From: Physcomitrium patens
Taxonomy: Eukaryota > Streptophyta > Bryopsida > Funariales > Funariaceae
Length of the DNA stretch: 64,000 nt
Assembly: GCF_000002425.4 (NCBI RefSeq)
Contig: NC_037270.1
Span: 12,631,106 to 12,695,105 of the forward strand
Direction of reading: 5' to 3'
Part shown: piece by piece, positions 62,484 to 64,000 of the stretch
How positions within the stretch are numbered: the stretch's first letter is position 1
Layout of the letters: every line of letters starts with the position of its first letter
Notes under the pieces: generated by a model
The model's database searches: none
What the model saw: only the letters and a program-made list of their open reading frames with translations
What the model was told of the DNA's origin: nothing
Program-made: the position numbers and the translations under genes

Positions 62484-64000
62484 TGTTGGCATGATGTAAT
62501 AAGGATAATGAATGAAAGAAAAAAAATATATTCTAGAATATCTCATTTTAAAATATTATAGCAAATTATCTTTAAAATATAGATAATAGTCAAAAAGATA
62601 GTAAACAAAAAACTTTTAATGCTTCTTTTTTACAAAATAGACTTCTATTTACTTTGTAGGACCATAAATAATCCAAAAAAAAGTAGATTGAAAAATTAAT
62701 TAATATAAGCATATGTAGGAAGGATTTAAGAGAATATTTTAGTAAAATTTACCTCAAGAAGCCAAGAATCGATACCCAAAGAGGACCACTTGTCAATTTG
62801 GATTGAAATCAAATCTTAAGGCATAAAATCATGCATCTATGGCAACTCAAGAGTTCTTTCGTAGATTGGAGAGTAGAAATTGACAAAAAACTTGCAAAGA
62901 GATTTTTAGGCATTAGCTTTATATCAATTGATTTAATATTCAATTTCACAAGGATTTTTAAAGTTAATAATATTCTTGATTGGTTTAGATTTTAATACAT
63001 AAAACTATGTTTAAATATTTGAAAGTTTCTTGAGTTTTGTGGTATGTATATAAGTAAATTTTGAATAGAATTTTGATGGAATAGTTATAAATTTATTTGC
63101 AAATTTTGAGATCAATCAAAATAATAGATCAAAGTGTGTAAAGGTTTTTGTGGGTTGAGGTCTCAAAAATTGGAATTTGAAGGTCAATGAATATTTCTAA
63201 GATTTCTAGAAATTTGCTAATTGGATTGAAGTGAAACTTATGTATATGAGTAGTAGACTTATTTTTCTATATGTATGTGAATTTTGAGATCAATTAAACG
63301 ATGTAAAATAGGAATATTAGTACTAGAAGATCAACATCTAGGTTGGAAAAGGAGGCCAGATAATACCAAAGAAAATTTTAGGATTTTTCTTTCATTTGGT
63401 AAGTAAAATTATCTTCAAATTTTTTATAATTTTTTTTATCTAAGAAGTTGAGAGGTTTGTAAATTTTTAAGTAAGATCAATAATTTAATCAATAGATATT
63501 GGGATTCTAATCTATCTTAGGATTAATTTGAATTGATTAGATTTTGGTTAGGATTTGATTTATGATTTAGGATTTCTCTAAGATTTGGTTTAAGATTTAG
63601 GATTTGTTTAGAGCTTAGGATTTTTCTAGGATTTATTGTAGGATTTAGGATTTGTCTAATATTTGATTTAGGATTTAAAATTTATCTAAGATTCAATTTA
63701 GGATTTAGGATTTAGTTAGGATTTGATCTAAGATTTTGTTAAGATCCATTAGGTTTTTAATTGAGATTAAAATAGAATTTAATTAGAATTTATTTAATAT
63801 TTATTTAATATTTCTTTAAGATTTCTTATAAATTTCTTTTGGATTTCTTTAAAAAAAATTTAAAATCTATTTATTATTTCTTAATGATTTCTTTATGTTT
63901 TTTTTGTAATTTATTTAATATTTATTTTAGATTTGATTAAATCTTGATTGACATTATTAATATTTAATTGGAGTTTTTTTAGGATTCTATTAGAATTGTT
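62484..64000 (-). mobile_element. Family C LTR, minus orientation, apparently nested; runs off window
   Basis: From about 62484 (TGTTGGCATGATG) the sequence matches the minus-orientation copy at 46850 onward: 'atctatttactttgta' at 46997 against 'cttctatttactttgta' at 62640, and the 'ttaggatttgat' repeat block at 63530-63800. This places an inverted second copy inside the first. The junction is approximate. Confidence 0.5.

Noticed and set aside
1..64000. tRNA, rRNA, CRISPR or bacterial-type operon features
   Set aside because: None seen. The splice sites, plant-type gene and LTR elements show nuclear plant DNA; no regular spacer arrays or tRNA cloverleaf signatures were found by eye.

Overview
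The window is nuclear DNA from a land plant. It is very AT-rich, is dominated by decayed LTR retrotransposons, and holds one intact-looking, conventionally spliced plant gene. That gene (18300-25296, + strand, 14 exons, about 1085 residues) is the plant-specific Golgi-type GT-B glycosyltransferase related to Arabidopsis At4g01210/At5g04480. A moss or other seedless plant seems the best guess (small AT genome style, short introns, unusual transposons), but the species cannot be fixed from the sequence.

Layout. 1-6157: remnant of a Ty3/gypsy chromovirus (copy 1) split by a solo LTR of a second family (1204-2806). 6158-16220: mostly AT-rich DNA without recognisable genes, but with a GC-richer non-coding island (about 8870-11590) and a promoter-like patch (13500-13790). 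16220-26600: gene island with the glycosyltransferase. 26600-29050: AT-rich, no gene. 29055-42313: a nested stack. An old LTR was split by chromovirus copy 2 (29380-42088, perfect 5-bp target duplication ATAGT). Copy 2 then received a solo LTR in pol (32743-34072) and a complete minus-strand gag-only LTR element in its 3' LTR (36897-41922). 43022-44815: a Tc1-like DNA transposon with about 75-bp terminal inverted repeats, TA duplication and a decayed transposase. 46110-48679: two more solo LTRs. 48680-52441: AT-rich DNA with microsatellites, a minisatellite and an orphan HSE+TATA promoter-like segment. 52442-61554: chromovirus copies 3 and 4 as an LTR-internal-LTR-internal tandem. 61555-64000: LTR-C sequence into which a second copy in the opposite orientation seems to be nested.

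The transposons are nearly all inactivated by G:C to A:T changes (CGA, CAA and TGG codons turned to stops, zinc-knuckle Cys to Tyr), as expected of long-term cytosine methylation. Against that decay, three features look retained. First, a downstream ORF of exactly 140 codons sits between pol and the 3' LTR in all three chromovirus copies. Second, the chromovirus 5' leader carries a hairpin array. Third, heat-shock-element-like GAA/TTC arrays occur in the promoters of three unrelated elements. These are the best candidates for undescribed biology.
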